Below, piece after piece: positions 45,609 to 57,785 of a stretch of 64,000 nucleotides of DNA; position 1 is the stretch's first letter, and the number at the start of each line of letters is the position of its first letter. The notes beneath the pieces are model-generated. The model worked only from the letters and a program-made list of their open reading frames with translations. It was not told where the DNA came from and did not search any database. The stretch is from Adenanthera pavonina. Its lineage: Eukaryota; Streptophyta; Magnoliopsida; Fabales; Fabaceae. Made by a program: the position numbers and the translations under genes. The stretch is taken from contig JAIVEN010000012.1 of NCBI GenBank assembly GCA_026686845.1, positions 2,234,501-2,298,500 of the forward strand, given 5' to 3'.

Positions 45609-46622
45609 TATAGAAGATTAGCTCATGTTAACATGAATCAGCTTTCAAAATTGGTTAAAAATGAGCTAGTCACTGGTCTGCCAAAAATTGCTTTTGAAAA
45701 AGACAAAGAATGTGATGCATGCTTAAGAGGAAAGCAAACTAAATCTTCTTTTAAATCCAAAAATGTTGTCACCACTACTAGACCACTAGAACTACTGCTT
45801 ATGGATTTAATTGGTCCATCTAGGGTAAAAAGCATTGGTGGAAATCTGTATATGCTTGTCATTGTAGATGATTATTCTAGATTTACATGGATATTGTTTC
45901 TTTCCTCTAAAAGTGATACCTTTGATGCATTTGTAACCTTAGCCAAGAAAGTGCAAAATGAGAAAGGTATTTCCATTGTGTCTATCAGGTCAGATCATGG
46001 AGGAGAATTTGAGAACTCATATTTTCTGGAGTATTGCAATGAGCATGGAATTGACCACAACTTCTCAGCCCCAAGAACTCCACAACAGAATGGAGTAGTA
46101 GAAATGAAAAATAGAACTATTGGAGAGATGGCTAGAGCTATGCTGAATGAAAAGGAACTTTCTCAAGTATTTTGGGCTGATGCAGTGAATACAGCTAGCT
46201 ACATCATAAACAGAGCCTACATCAGACCAATCCTTGGGAAAACTTCTTATGAGCTGTACAAGGGAAGAAAGCCAAATCTGTCACATCTTCATGTGTTCAG
46301 CTGCAAATGCTTCATTCACAACAATGGAAAGGAGAATCTGGGTAAGTTTAATGCCAAATCTGATGAAGGTATATTTCTGGGCTATTCTAGCAGAAGTGAG
46401 GCATCTAGAGTTTTCAATAAAAATTCTAATTTAGTAGAAGAATCTGTGCATGTAGTATTTATTGAACATGAAACTGTTTCTAAACATGCTACTGATGAGA
46501 ATGATCTGGTTTCAAACTTTAAAAAGTTAGATATTTCTGATGAAGGTAAAATTGAGTCTCCAAAAATATCTGAATCTATTAACATAGAAGAAGATATTCA
46601 GGAGAGGAATTTTGAAGATTAA
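45609..46622 (+). pseudogene. Sirevirus integrase
   Basis: Begins YRRLAHVNM, where the first Tyr replaces the usual zinc-binding His. The CDAC Cys pair is intact. The catalytic triad is visible: Asp in LLLMDLIGP, Asp in RSDHGGEFEN and Glu in GVVEMKNRT (commonly ERKNRT). Conserved later blocks are ELYKGRKPNLSHLHVFSC and GIFLGYSSRSEASRVFN. The frame ends at TAA (46620-46622) within the acidic linker to the reverse transcriptase. Integrase inserts the cDNA. Sirevirus integrases often have an extended C-terminus; I could not judge that here. Confidence 0.93.
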
Positions 46623-47819
46623 AATAATGAAGAAATGTCTTAAGAACTCCCTAGAGCTTGGAGATATCAAAGAAATCATCCTGTTGATCAAGTAATAGGG
46701 AATGTTCAAGAGAGAGTTAGAACCAAAAAATAGTTAAGGGATCAAATGATTAATTGTGCTTTCATCTCGCAAATTGAACCTAAATGTACTGAGGAAACCT
46801 TAACTGATGAGTACTGGATTCTAGCCATGCAGGATGAATTAAATCAGTTTGAAAGAAATCAAGTCTGGGATTTAGTGCCTAGACCCAAAAATCATCCTGT
46901 CATTGGTACCAAATGGGTTTTTAGAAATAAACTTGATGAATCATGATCAATCATTAGAAATAAAGGTAGGCTGGTTGCTAAAGGTTATAATCAAGAAGAA
47001 GGCATTGATTTTGAGGAAACCTTTGCTCCAGTAGCTAGATTAGAAGCAATTAGAATTCTATTAGCATATACATGCATGAAAAATATTTTGTTATATCAAA
47101 TGGATGTGAAGAGTGCTTTTCTAAATGGATATATCATGGAAGAGGTTTATGTATATCAACCTCCAGGTTTTGAGGATTCTACAAAACCAAACCATGTGTA
47201 TAAACTGAAGAAGGCTCTTTACGGTTTAAAACAAGCCCCTAGAGCATGGTATAAAAGATTGAGTAATTTTCTAACTGATAAGGGGTTTAATAGAGGAAAA
47301 GTATATACAACTTTATTCACTAAGAAAGAAAATAAAGATTTACTTATTGTTCAAATCTATGTTGATGATATCATATTTGGTGCTACTAATGAATCTCTTT
47401 GCAAGAATTTTTCTAAGTTAATGCAAGGGGAGTTCGAAATGTCCATGATAGGTGAACTCAACTTCTTCCTTAGATTGCAAATTAGACAGTGTGATGATGG
47501 TATCTTCCTCAACCAATCCAAGTATCTGAAGGAATTTCTAAAGAAGTTTGGAATGGAAAATGCCAAACCAATGGGGACACCTATGGCTACTGCAACCAAG
47601 CTGGATATGGATGAAAAAGGGAAAATGTTTGACATAACCCAGTACAAAAGAATGATTGGATCCCTACTGTACCTAACTGCTAGCAGACCTGACATTATAT
47701 TTAGTGTCTGTATGTATGCAAGATTCCAATCATGTCCCAAAGAAACCCATGCAAACTGCTGTGAAGCGTATCTTCAGATATCTCATTGGAACTTCACAGA
47801 TGGGTCTTTGGTATCCTAA
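46623..47819 (+). pseudogene. Sirevirus reverse transcriptase
   Basis: The frame continues with stops at about 46640, 46732 and 46944. It shows WILAMQDELNQFERNQVW, GTKWVFRNK, GYNQEEGIDFEETFAPVAR, MDVKSAFLNG, LYGLKQAPRAWYKRL and the catalytic YVDD (47358-47369). A frameshift near 47746 ends this frame, and the true continuation is the frame at 47704-48030. Reverse transcriptase copies the element RNA into cDNA. The catalytic Asp pair is intact; the stops abolish function. Confidence 0.94.
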
Positions 47820-48309
47820 GGGCAATGGAGAAGATCTCAAAGGGTACATTGATGCTGACTTTGCAGGATCCAAAACTGACAGAAAAAGCATAGGTGAAAC
47901 ATGTCAGTTTCTTGGAGGATCCTTGGTTTCATGGTTCAGCAAGAAGCAAAACAGTGTGGCCTTATTCATAGCAGAGGCTGAGTATGTTGCAGCTGGAAGA
48001 TGTTGTGCCCAAATCATCTGGATGAAATAGCAACTTGAAGATCTTGAGGTTAAAATGAAGGAAATACCTATCTTGTGTGACAATCAAAGTGCCATTAATA
48101 TCACAAAGAATCCTGTCATGCATTCAAGGACAAAACATATTGAAGTTAGGCACCACTTCATAAGGGATCATGTTTTGAAAGGAGAAATCAGACTAGAGTA
48201 CATCCCAACTAAAGATCAAGTTGCAGATATCTTGACAAAGCCTCTATCAGAAGATAGACATTGCAAAATAAGAAGAGAATTGGGCATGGTAAATCCCAAT
48301 GAACTGTAA
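47746..48309 (+). pseudogene. Sirevirus RNase H
   Basis: After the frameshift come MQTAVKRIFRYLIGTSQMGL, GYIDADFAGSKTDRKSIG (catalytic Asp) and IAEAEYVAAG (catalytic Glu). A TAG (48028-48030) stands where copy A has CAG. The frame then continues to CDNQSAI and DQVADILTKPL and stops at 48309, the true end of pol. Apart from the TAG and the frameshift it is full length. Confidence 0.94.
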
Positions 48310-49308
48310 GTAAATCTATTTGTAATTCTATTTTTAGATTTTCCAACATTGAATTTGTTCTAACTTTAGCATCGGAGTATGTTTAATTTAAGTTGCAGGT
48401 GCTCCTCATGAGATTCAATGCTGATAAATTTGGAAAATGGAGCTTACCAGAATGGAACAATCAAAAAATGAAGAAAATGGCAGATATTCTGAGTTTCTGG
48501 ATCTATTCTATAAGTTTTTAAAGTTCAAATTCGTATATTGATTATGTGTTAGACGAATTTCTGTGAAAAATTGAGTTTCTGAGGAAGTCAGCATGGTCAA
48601 CATTCGAACTTGGATACCCAACAGACGAACTTCAGTCTGTTATAAGTTGGAACAATTCTCGGTAGTGCCTCGAAATTCGTCTGTTGGCCCTTCAAAATTC
48701 AAATTTTCAAGAACAAAAATTTCAAAGTTTTGTTTGTCCAACATGTGATTATACTGATGTTTATCTCTTAACATACGAATGCTAGAAAACTCTTACAAAG
48801 TGTAAAAATTCGAATTTCTAATTTGAAAATTCGTCTGTTGAAACATGCTCCTCAATGTTGAATCTTTGAAAGATGAAGTTTTACATGCTTAATTCATCTG
48901 TTGTTTGGCAATTTAATTGCTGTTTGATGTTTACTCTTTGAAATTTGAACTTTGTTAGAACAAAGTTCGTCTGTTCATCTTGTGTTGTTTAAACCAAGCC
49001 TCTGTCAGACAAACTTTCACAAGAAAATTCGTCTGTCAGTAAGCTTTGCTAAACGGTTTAACTTATAACTGCCCAAAGTTCAAATTTTGACCCCTCAAAA
49101 TTCGTCTGTCAGGCGATTACTCATGTTAAAACTGACAGTTTTCCAAAGAACAGACGCAACCCTATTCCTATTCTCTTTGAGTCTGTTCTAATCCTCCATT
49201 CAATGCTCTTCAATTCTGACCAAAAACCGTCATTTCCCACCGATTAAACTTCCTTTCACATCCTTTAAACTTATTCTTTGCTCCATTCTGCAATATTCAT
49301 CCGCGAAA
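48310..49308 (+). repeat. pol-env spacer of Sirevirus B
   Basis: About 1 kb, collinear with 331-1326 of copy A. It carries the same short words, mostly as AAATTCGTCTGTTGG (for example 48672, 48826, 49098) and ACAGACGAACTT (48620). No ORF. Confidence 0.8.
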
Positions 49309-51459
49309 ATGTCAAGAGTAAAAAATCCTAAAGCTGGGAAAGGAGAGGCACGACCGAAGGAAGGAGAAAAATCAAAGAGAAAAGTCAAATCTAGCAAGGC
49401 GACTCCCTCCAAATGTCAAAAATCTACGCCCAAGGCTGATTCTAAGAAAGCTAGACCTTCCTCACCAAAGAAAGCAGACCCTTCAGTCCCTATTCCTATT
49501 AATGCTACTGCTGTTGCTTCCACTTCCTCTTTCAGTACTGAATCTGGAGAATACCAACTTACTACACTACCTTTATGGAGCACTCCTCAGATTCAAGAAG
49601 AATATTCAACCAAGTTTGCCAGTAAAAAGGTAATTAAGCCACATTGTGTGAACTTGGAAGAATTTTTAATCTCTAACAACTTTGATGTTGGGATATGGTT
49701 GTTGAGATATAAGAATTTGTTGGAGATATTAGAGAGATATGATGATGAGGTAGTGAAGTCTTGGTATGCCTCCCTAAAGTACAATAGCAAGAAGAAGAAG
49801 TGGGCAGTCAATCTGAGATCTAGGACCATTTGGCTCACTAATGAGACATTTAATGAGGTATTGGAGATCCCAGGGCAAGATAGGCTCAAGATTGACACCA
49901 CTGCCTCTGGATACATGGATGAGCTAGATACTGCTGATGAAGAAGGTGACCCCTTTCTTAGCTACAAGGAAAGCACAATCCTGAACACTTTGTTCAGAAG
50001 AAGAGAAAATAGGCCAACCATAAATTTACTGAAGCCCACAGACCTTAGTGTTCAAGTGAGAATCCTGTACTACATAGTGTCCAGGATCATATTCAACAAA
50101 GGAGGCAGCTTCAATCTGATAACAAGGGCAGAGGCACATGTCATGGCAGCAATCATGCGTGGAAAGCTGATCAACATGGGACATATCATACTCCAACGCA
50201 TGATCAAGGCAAGGGATCAGAGGAAAGACTCTACACTCCCCTATGTAGCTATTATCTTCAGAATTCTGCAATATACCAGAATTTAGCATCTTGAGAAGGG
50301 GAAGGGGAAGCCCACTGAGATCTTCAAGGAGGAAGAACTGCAAAGAATGGGAATTGAAAAGGATGAAGGAAGATAGGTTAGAAAGGGAGCAGGAAGAACT
50401 GAAGATCTATTCTTTGTCACAGATGCCTCCCTACAGTAAGAAGGCACCTCTGAGGCCCCTGCAAGATCTGTACCTCAGCCAGTTCCATCTCCATCCAAGC
50501 TTACTCACATTCCTTCCACTCCCTCCTCTCGTGCCAAGCCAACCAAGATCACTGAGTTGTATGACAGCTTGTCTACACTCATACTCAGTATCCGAGATGA
50601 GCAAAATGTTAAATTTGCTCATCTACAAGATCAAATTCACCAGTTGGTCACAAACATGAAAGTGGTTGCTGATGCATATGAAGATATCAGAAATGCAATT
50701 CTGGCCACACCAGCTCCACCTCAGCTAGGGTTCTCTGTGCCTGTTCAGTCTCTAACCCCTGAGCCTCTAAGCCCCTTCGAGATAGTCTCTTCTGAGCATG
50801 ATGATGGTGCTGATACTACTGGTGCAATGAGGACACCAAGTCCTGGTCCACCCTTGGACTATGGCATAGAAGAAGAGGGTCTTCAGGAAACAAGTCCTCA
50901 TGAGCCTACTCCAGCAGATGCTCAAGAATCAATTCTTTCCACTCAAGAGTCTGAGCAAGTTGAAAGGCTAGTGGCAGCCATCTCTGCTTCACCATTCCTA
51001 CAGACTACCCTAAATGAGGAAAGGAGCATTGTGCCTGTTGTTGATTTCAAAGCTATTGCTCACAATGCTCTGCTACAAGCTCAGAGGAGAAGGCTTGAAG
51101 AAATGTTTCGTCCTGATGAACCAGCTCTTCCTTCTCTTGCTGCTTATAGACTTTCAGAGGAACAGAGAGCTCAATTGGCTCTTTCCAGGTAGGAAATGCA
51201 AGAATTGCTTGAGGTCTCTGATGATGATGAAGAAGCAAGTCCTGAGCCCTCTAAGCCTCCTGAGCCAGTTGAACCAGAAATCCCTTTTGCTCCTGTGCCA
51301 CTTCAAGCCATTCCAGTTTCTCAGATCCCTCCTCCGGTTGATTTTGTTGGCCTTCTTGATGATGCCAAAAAGGGGGATAAGAAAAAGCAAACTGGAAAAT
51401 CTGTTGCTGAGCCATCTGGGGAGACATACAGCAAGAAGATCAAGCCAAAGAAGAAGTAA
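49309..51459 (+). pseudogene. Sirevirus env-like ORF, copy B (four in-frame stops)
   Basis: One frame of 717 codons with no frameshift, from MSRVKNPKAGKGEARP to a Lys-rich end. Stops are at 50284 (TAG), 50374 (TAG; Trp in copy A), 50437 (TAA; also a stop in copy A) and 51190 (TAG; CAG in copy A). Features match copy A: basic N-terminus, globular middle with TTLPLWSTPQIQEEY and ITRAEAHVM, likely coiled coil (about 50557-50700), Pro-rich acidic part with TPSPGPPLDYG, and Lys-rich tail. No membrane span or signal peptide is evident. It sits where Sireviruses carry an env-like gene; the function is unknown. Confidence 0.85.
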
Positions 51460-51714
51460 TGGAAGGACTGCTTAAAACTTAGGCTTGAATCCTCTTGTTG
51501 TGCTATATTTTGTTTCAGATGCTGTTTGTTTGATGATTGTACTTTGTGTTTTGAAATTGGTTTCTAAAGTACTTTTACTTTAATTGATCTCTGTAAAGCA
51601 ACAATTATTGAAATGAATGAATTCCTTGGTTGCAATGATTTGTACTTATCACTTCTTGAATCTCTTCACTGATGTGCTATATATGATATCTTTTGAAATA
51701 TAATGCATATGTTG

Positions 51715-51790
51715 AGGGGGAGCTTGCTAAAGCAAACCCAAGTACTAATCCATTTTGAAAGTTATTTTGTCATCATCAAAAAGGGGGAGA
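51715..51790 (+). promoter_or_regulatory. two polypurine tracts of Sirevirus B
   Basis: GAGGGGGAG (51715-51723) and AAAAAGGGGGAGA (51778-51790), the second one base before the 3' LTR. Same pair and spacing as in copy A. Confidence 0.85.
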
Positions 51791-51791
51791 A

Positions 51792-53454
51792 TGTTGAATC
51801 TAGAGTTTTGATGATTCCAAACCAACATTCAAGAGCTTGGAATGAAGATATCAAAGGAGCTCAAAATGTTTCAAGTGAAGAAGTTCTGAGTAATCTGTGC
51901 AAGATTTGTTATAGGATCATTAGTTATGTTTAAATATGGGTAAAATACTTTGATTTGATGAAAAGATGTTCTAAAAACTTGATTTTATGTTAAATCATGA
52001 AATATTTGAAAAATACCCACCAACAGACGAAGTTTGAAAAGTTTACATTGAACTGTCATATTGGAAATTCAAACTTTGGCTTTGGAAATTCGAATTTCGA
52101 GCTAAAACTGAATAAGTCTAAAGAGATGCTTCTCTGACAGACAAATTTTGATTTTCCAAGATTTGAATTTTCATAAGTGTCTAAAAGAAGCTATTGAGCA
52201 ACAGACGAGCTTTGAGTTTTGAACATTCGAATTTCAGACAAAATGAAACTTATAAAATTGAAGAAATTCGTTTGAAACAATGTTAAAGTTCATCTGAAAT
52301 CAAGATTATATTGAGTTTCAAAAATTGCTCACTGACAGACGAACTTTGAACATGGAAATTCAAATTTCAGAAGCTAAAGTTGTGAGTCTGTTGAAATGAT
52401 ATGATGACATATGAAGGACAGTGTTTACAAATTCGAATGTTGAAGTAAATCTGAAAAGAGGTCTCTCTGATAGACGAACTTCACTCTTTTAAAATTCAAA
52501 TTTCGAAAGAAAATGAACTACTGTGCTTCTTGAGCATGCTACGGACAGACGAATTTTGGGTTCCAAAATTCGAATTTTGAGGGCACTGTAGCAAATTGAA
52601 AATACTGTTCACACTTAACAGAAAAACTTTCTTCTTGAAAATTTGTATGTCACAACATAGAAACACTTTATAAGTTTCAAAATTTGAATTTCACTTCATG
52701 AACAGGCGAACTTCAGTATTTCAACGTTGGAAGCTTTAACCTTCAGTTCCTTCGAAATTCGTCTGTTGACCAACCGAAATTCGAATTTCAGTATGTCAGA
52801 AGCATTAAATGCGGTTGGTTAACGGATAGTTTTTCAGAGTAACCGTTGGATAACTTTCCCAACGGATAGATTTTGTCTCTAATGAATAGTTGGGACCTAA
52901 ATCTATAAATACAACATCATTTGAAGTTGTGGGTAATGAATTAAACTTTGTATATACTGAAACTCTGCCAAATCTTCTACTCAAAGACTTTTACCCTCTC
53001 ACTTCAATACTTGTACTTCAACTTTCTTATTCACTCTATTCAAGAGAGTTTCATCTTTGTAAACAATCTAATCTTCTTATGGAAGATAGATTTACTTGTG
53101 AGGAGATATCACAAGGGATTGTAAGGCACTTTGTGAAAGTGCAGAAAGTGATTGAGTGAGCTCTAGAAAATAGAGCACTGACATTGTACTATGGCATTTG
53201 CAAGAAGCCCATTGAATTCTTGCTGAATAGTGGAAAATCTCAAGTGGTGAATTGGGGACTGGACGTAGGTCAAGTGGAGAGACCGAACCAGGATAAATTT
53301 CTGAGCCTTCTTCTCTTTTCTGCTACTTTCACTATTATTCATTTATACTCTGTTTTACCATCATATATTGCATTCTTCACCTCTTTGATATTTTGCAGAA
53401 AATTTTTAATCTTCCCAATTCACCCCCCCTCTTGGGAAGCCAGCCTAACTAACA
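51792..53454 (+). repeat. 3' LTR of Sirevirus B
   Basis: 1663 bp, near-identical to 41658-43321. It has the same ends, module array, TATA box and 90-codon open frame (52890-53159). The target duplication AAGTA follows. Confidence 0.97.
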
Positions 53455-53911
53455 AAGTATGCATCACATTCACCCATCAGTCTCTTCTTATCATATCCTG
53501 GATCTTTTTAATCATCCTGTCATAGCCTCTCAGTTTCCTCCCTTCATTATTTAGAGTATCCACAAGAACTTTGGAATTACTCTCCAAAATAACTTGTTTA
53601 ATACCTTTGCTACAACAAATATGTAGACCTTGAATATAACCCCATAATTTAGCCGTTAATGCATTGGACTTACCAATAAAGTGACTAAATCCTATAATCC
53701 ATTCTCTTCTATCATTACACAGTGGTTCCCCACAGGTTGCTTTCTCACCGGCCCCCTTTGAAGCCCCATCAACATTTAATTTCCACCAGCCAGTTGGTGG
53801 CTTTTGCCACTTAATCATAACAACGTTAGTATAATTAGCAGCATGTCTAGCATCACTTCTTTTCAACTTTGCAATATACCTTTTCATCATAATAACTAGT
53901 TTGATTGGCAT
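53455..53911 (-). pseudogene. LINE ORF2, RNase H domain
   Basis: A 144-codon minus-strand frame: KPPTGWWKLNVDGASKGAG (first Asp), EWIIGFSHFIGKSNALTAKL (in plant L1 RNase H the acidic residue is in 'A-E-L'; here Ala-Lys stands at that place) and LESNSKVLVDTLN. It runs into the Sirevirus boundary and resumes at 41657. RNase H is found at the C-terminus of one branch of plant L1-type LINEs. Confidence 0.9.
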
Positions 53912-54852
53912 TTGAAAATAAATCTCAAATATAGATGTATTTCTCTACCTTCATATGTACCAATTAGCCACCCCAAATGTTATAGCCCAATCATCAGCAT
54001 TTCTACTTAAGTTATGAACTAATCAGTCCCTTAGATCTTCATAGAAGAAATGAGCTCTATCAACAGATTTAACAAGTAATATCCAGATCCTACTAACTTG
54101 GGGACAATCACTAGGGGATGTAGAGTAGTTTCTTCTTCCTCCCTACATCTATGACACTTCCCATCAGTACCAGCCCATTTGCTTCTACGACTTTGGGTCT
54201 AAGGCCTATTGTTAGCCACAATCCATAAGGAGGTTCTTATATGTCGGGGAGCTTTAAGTTTCCATATCAATTTCCAAATATGATTAGGGCTTCCTTCAAG
54301 TTCTCCCATGATGCTCTTATAAGCTGAAGCAATAGAAAATTCCCTACTTTTGCTTTGTGACCATTCAATTTTATCCTGCCCTTCATTTTTGCTTGGAGGA
54401 ATCATGGACAAAATCCTAAAAATAGAGTCCTGAGGTATCCATCCAGCAATACTAGATAGCTCCCATTCACCAGAATCAGAAATGAGATTACTCACAATCA
54501 AAGATTTCATCTCCTCCAGAATGTAACTAACAATATGATCAACTCTTTGCCCCTCTATAATCCATTTATCTTGAAACACCTTCGTGGCTTGCTCATCTCG
54601 AATATCCTGGGCCAAAAGATTAGAGAAGTTCTCCCATAATTTACCTAGTTCCTTCCATAATCTCGAATTAGGAGGTTTCATCACTATAACATTATATGTA
54701 TTGCTCCAACTTCTATACTTTCCTTTAACCACTTTCACCCAAAGCTCATCATTATTATTTACAAGTTTCCACAATAATTTATACAAACAAGTGTCATTCA
54801 TAGCACTAAGGGCTTTTATACCTGCTCCCTTCAAATTACGATTAGTGCACAT
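53912..54852 (-). pseudogene. LINE ORF2, region between reverse transcriptase and RNase H
   Basis: 54199-54852 is an open frame with the typical connecting region (LYKLLWKLVNNNDELWVKVVK, WELSSIAGWIPQDSI, HIWKLIWKLKAPRHIRTSLW). Near 54095-54170 a zf-RVT-like motif CHRCREEEETTLH is readable before several stops (about 53940-54090). Its role in the protein is not established here. Confidence 0.85.
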
Positions 54853-56340
54853 AACTTTCTATTTAACAACATGCCATTTTTGTTCATCATTCTCATCTCC
54901 CTAAATAAAACCCCTTTAAACTTGTTCCATTTCTTCAATAATTTTCTTAGGAACTCTATCATGCTAAAATTGATACAATGACATGGTATTGGTAACAGAG
55001 CTCACCAAAGTCATCCTACCTATAAGCGAAAGGCACTTTGCTTTTCATCCACTTAGCCTCCCTGTGACTTTATCCACAAGATATTTATAGTTGTCCTTCC
55101 AACGCCTATTGTGAGTAATCATAGAACCAAGATATCTTCCCAATTCAACAACTTGAATAAAATTGCTGCACCTGCTAATTTCCTGCCTAGGCTGCCTACA
55201 CACATTAAGAGAAAAAAATATGTAAGATTTACTACTATTGATTGAGTACCCAAATTTTTCACAAAAAATTTCTAAACATTTAAGAATCATATCCATTTGC
55301 TCCACCATTGTTTCTACAGAAAGAACAAGGTCATCAACAAACATAAGATGAGAAATGTAAGGCCCATTCCTACCAGCTCTAATAGCTTTCCATTCCTTTT
55401 TATTACAACTATCAGTTATTATGAGAGTAAGTTTTTCCATAACAATTACAAAGAGATAAGGGGATAAAGGACCTCCTTGTCATATATCACATGAAGGGAT
55501 GAATTCTCCTGTCTTTTCGCCATTCCAAAGCACATTAGTCATGGTTGTTGAAATACAATAATTCACCAAATTAATGAATTCATTTGGGCATTCAAATTCC
55601 TCCAAAGCCTTGATTATAAAATTTCAATTAATTCTATCATAGGCTTTAGCAAGATCAATTTTGATAGTTATAAATCCTTTTTACCCCTTATTTTTCTCAT
55701 AGAATGCATGAGTTCCTGAGTGATTATAATGTTGTCTTGAATATTTCTCCTAGGAACAAAGGTCCCTTGTAAAAGAGAAATGATTTTAGGAAGGATATTT
55801 TTCAGCCTTTGAACCATGATTTTAGTACTGCCCTTGTAAATAACATTGCACAACAAAATAGGCCTAAGGTTTACTATCTCTGGTTGTTCAATTTTAGGAA
55901 TGAGCATTATAAGAGTTTTGTTCACCTCTTTAATCTTCTCATGATTGCTCTAAACATCTTTGATGAAATTACAAATGGAGTTACCAAACACCTCCCCATT
56001 TTTTTGAAAAAAAATTGCTAGAAATTCATCATCTCGAGGAGCTTTTAAGCTTCTAATGCTAAATATACCCTTCTTGATTTCATGGTTAGTCACATGAGAA
56101 AGCAAGTTATCTAGTACTTGTTGATTCACCCTAGGCCAAGAACAATCAATGAAATGCCAACCTTTGTTAGGAATGTCTTCAAAGAAAAAACATCTAAAGT
56201 GATTAGACACATTAGCCGCCACCTCTTCTTTTTGGTCTATCCAGTTGCCTTCTTCATTCTTAAGAGTAAAAATGTGATTTCTTCTCCTTCTTATGTTGGT
56301 CTTGGGGTGGTAATATTTTGTGTTTCTATCACCAAGATCT
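54853..56340 (-). pseudogene. LINE ORF2, reverse transcriptase
   Basis: Reading leftward from 56340: LGDRNTKYYHPKTNIRRRRN, then LKAPRDDEFLAIFFQKN, NKTLIMLIPKIEQPEIVNLR and PILLCNVIYKGSTKIMVQRL, FVPRRNIQDNIIITQELMH, QGGPLSPYLFVIVMEKL and FVDD (55330-55341, the catalytic block). The thumb region with VELGRYLGSMITHNRRWKDN follows. Frameshifts or stops occur near 55445, 55480, 55667 and 55930. Target-primed reverse transcription is the expected original activity. Confidence 0.92.
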
Positions 56341-57785
56341 TGTTGAATCATGTGTTTCGATGATTCTAAATAACTTGAGTTTAGAAGGAAAATATCAAAA
56401 GAGTATAAAAGCACTCAAGTGAAGAAATCTAGGAAGAAATGAGTAAAGAATTAGTTTGTAGGATTTCTCACAGTGTTTACAGAGTAAAAGACTTCGATTT
56501 TACACCTACTATTTTTAAATAAGTGTCTTTCAACTTTCCTATGCTAACTTATGTTAAATTTGAAAAATACTGATTAACAGATGAATTTTAAACTATTAAA
56601 CTCCATATGTATCATTGAAAATTCGAACTTTGGTAACTTAAATTTAAAGTTACAGAGATGTTACCTCTAATAGATGAATTTTAGCTTACTAAAATTTGAA
56701 TTTTGAGTCAAGCATAATTTGTGAAAATGAAAAATTCATTTGAAACTATTTCAAAGTTCATCTAAAATTAGAATGCAAAAAGAGTTCAAAATTAGTCTCT
56801 TTGACAGACAAACTTTGGTTTTGAAAATTTGAACTAAGAATGAAAATGTATAAGTCTGATTAGAGGTCTCTCTAACAGACAAACTTTGGTTTTGAAAATT
56901 TAAACTTAGGAATGAAAACGTGTAAGTCTAATTAGAGGTCTCTCTGACAAGCAAATTTTGAAAGCTCAAAATTTGAATTTTGAAAAGTAAAACTTTTGTG
57001 TCATATTAAGTTACTCACTGACAGATGAATTTTGGATCCCCAAAATTCGAACTTTGAGTGTACTCTAGCAATATGAAACAACTGTTCATACTTAACAGAT
57101 TCACTTTAAACTTGAAAATTCGTATGTTCTAACATGGTAAATATTTGTCAAAACTAAAATTCGAATTTCACTTTTAAATAGACGAACTTTGGAAGTTCAA
57201 TATTAAAGTCTTTAACTTAGAGTCTCAGCAAATTCTTCTGTTGACACCCAAAAATTCAAATTTTGGTGTCAAACGCATTAAATGAGGTTGGTAAATGGCT
57301 AGTTTTGCAGAGTAACCATTGGGTAACGTCTCTAACGATTAGATATTATCTCTAACATATAGTTAAGACACAAATCTATAAATAAAACTTCATTTGAAGT
57401 TGTGGGTAACAATTTTATGCTGTATATATTGAAACTCTTTTGAAATTATTAGACAAAACTTTCTACTCACTCACACTTCATTTATTGCACTTTAACTTTC
57501 ATACATACTCTATATTAGATAGTTTCTCTTGTTATAACTAATCTTTTCTTCATCTGGAAGAAAGATATTCTTGTGAGGGGTTTTCACAAGGGATTTGGGA
57601 AACACTTTATTAGAGTGCAGAGTGAAAATTTGTAAGCTCTTAGAACAGAGCATAAGATTTTTGCCCTCTTATATTCTGCACTCTATTTTTTTGTAACTTT
57701 TGCCTTCATTACTCTTCTACATTTTTGTAGAAAATTTTAAACTTCTCAATTCAACCCTCCTCTTGGGAAACCAGCAAACCTAACA
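56341..57785 (+). mobile_element. solo LTR of the Sirevirus family (older copy)
   Basis: 1445 bp starting TGTTGAATCATG and ending CCTAACA, flanked by GATCT (56336-56340) and GATCC (57786-57790), a 4/5 target duplication. The family modules are present but degraded (AAATTCGAACTTTG near 57043, AAAATTCGAATTTC near 57159). Its removal rejoins the LINE frame at 'KSRANWLDLGDRNTKYY', so placement is secure. Confidence 0.92.

Larger units (their letters stand above)
41658..53454 (+). mobile_element. complete Sirevirus-type Ty1/copia retrotransposon, copy B
   Basis: 11,797 bp with LTRs of 1664 and 1663 bp and a perfect 5-bp target duplication AAGTA (41653-41657 and 53455-53459). Order: 5' LTR, primer site, gag, protease, integrase, reverse transcriptase, RNase H, spacer, env-like ORF, two polypurine tracts, 3' LTR. 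It sits inside the LINE RNase H. The first 370 bp of the two LTRs differ at about 3 percent by eye, mainly transitions, pointing to a fairly recent insertion. All genes are broken by stops or frameshifts, so the copy cannot move by itself. Confidence 0.97.

Noticed and set aside
53184..53525. 113-codon plus-strand ORF in and after the 3' LTR of Sirevirus B
   Set aside because: It crosses the LTR boundary into the LINE and has no family signature.
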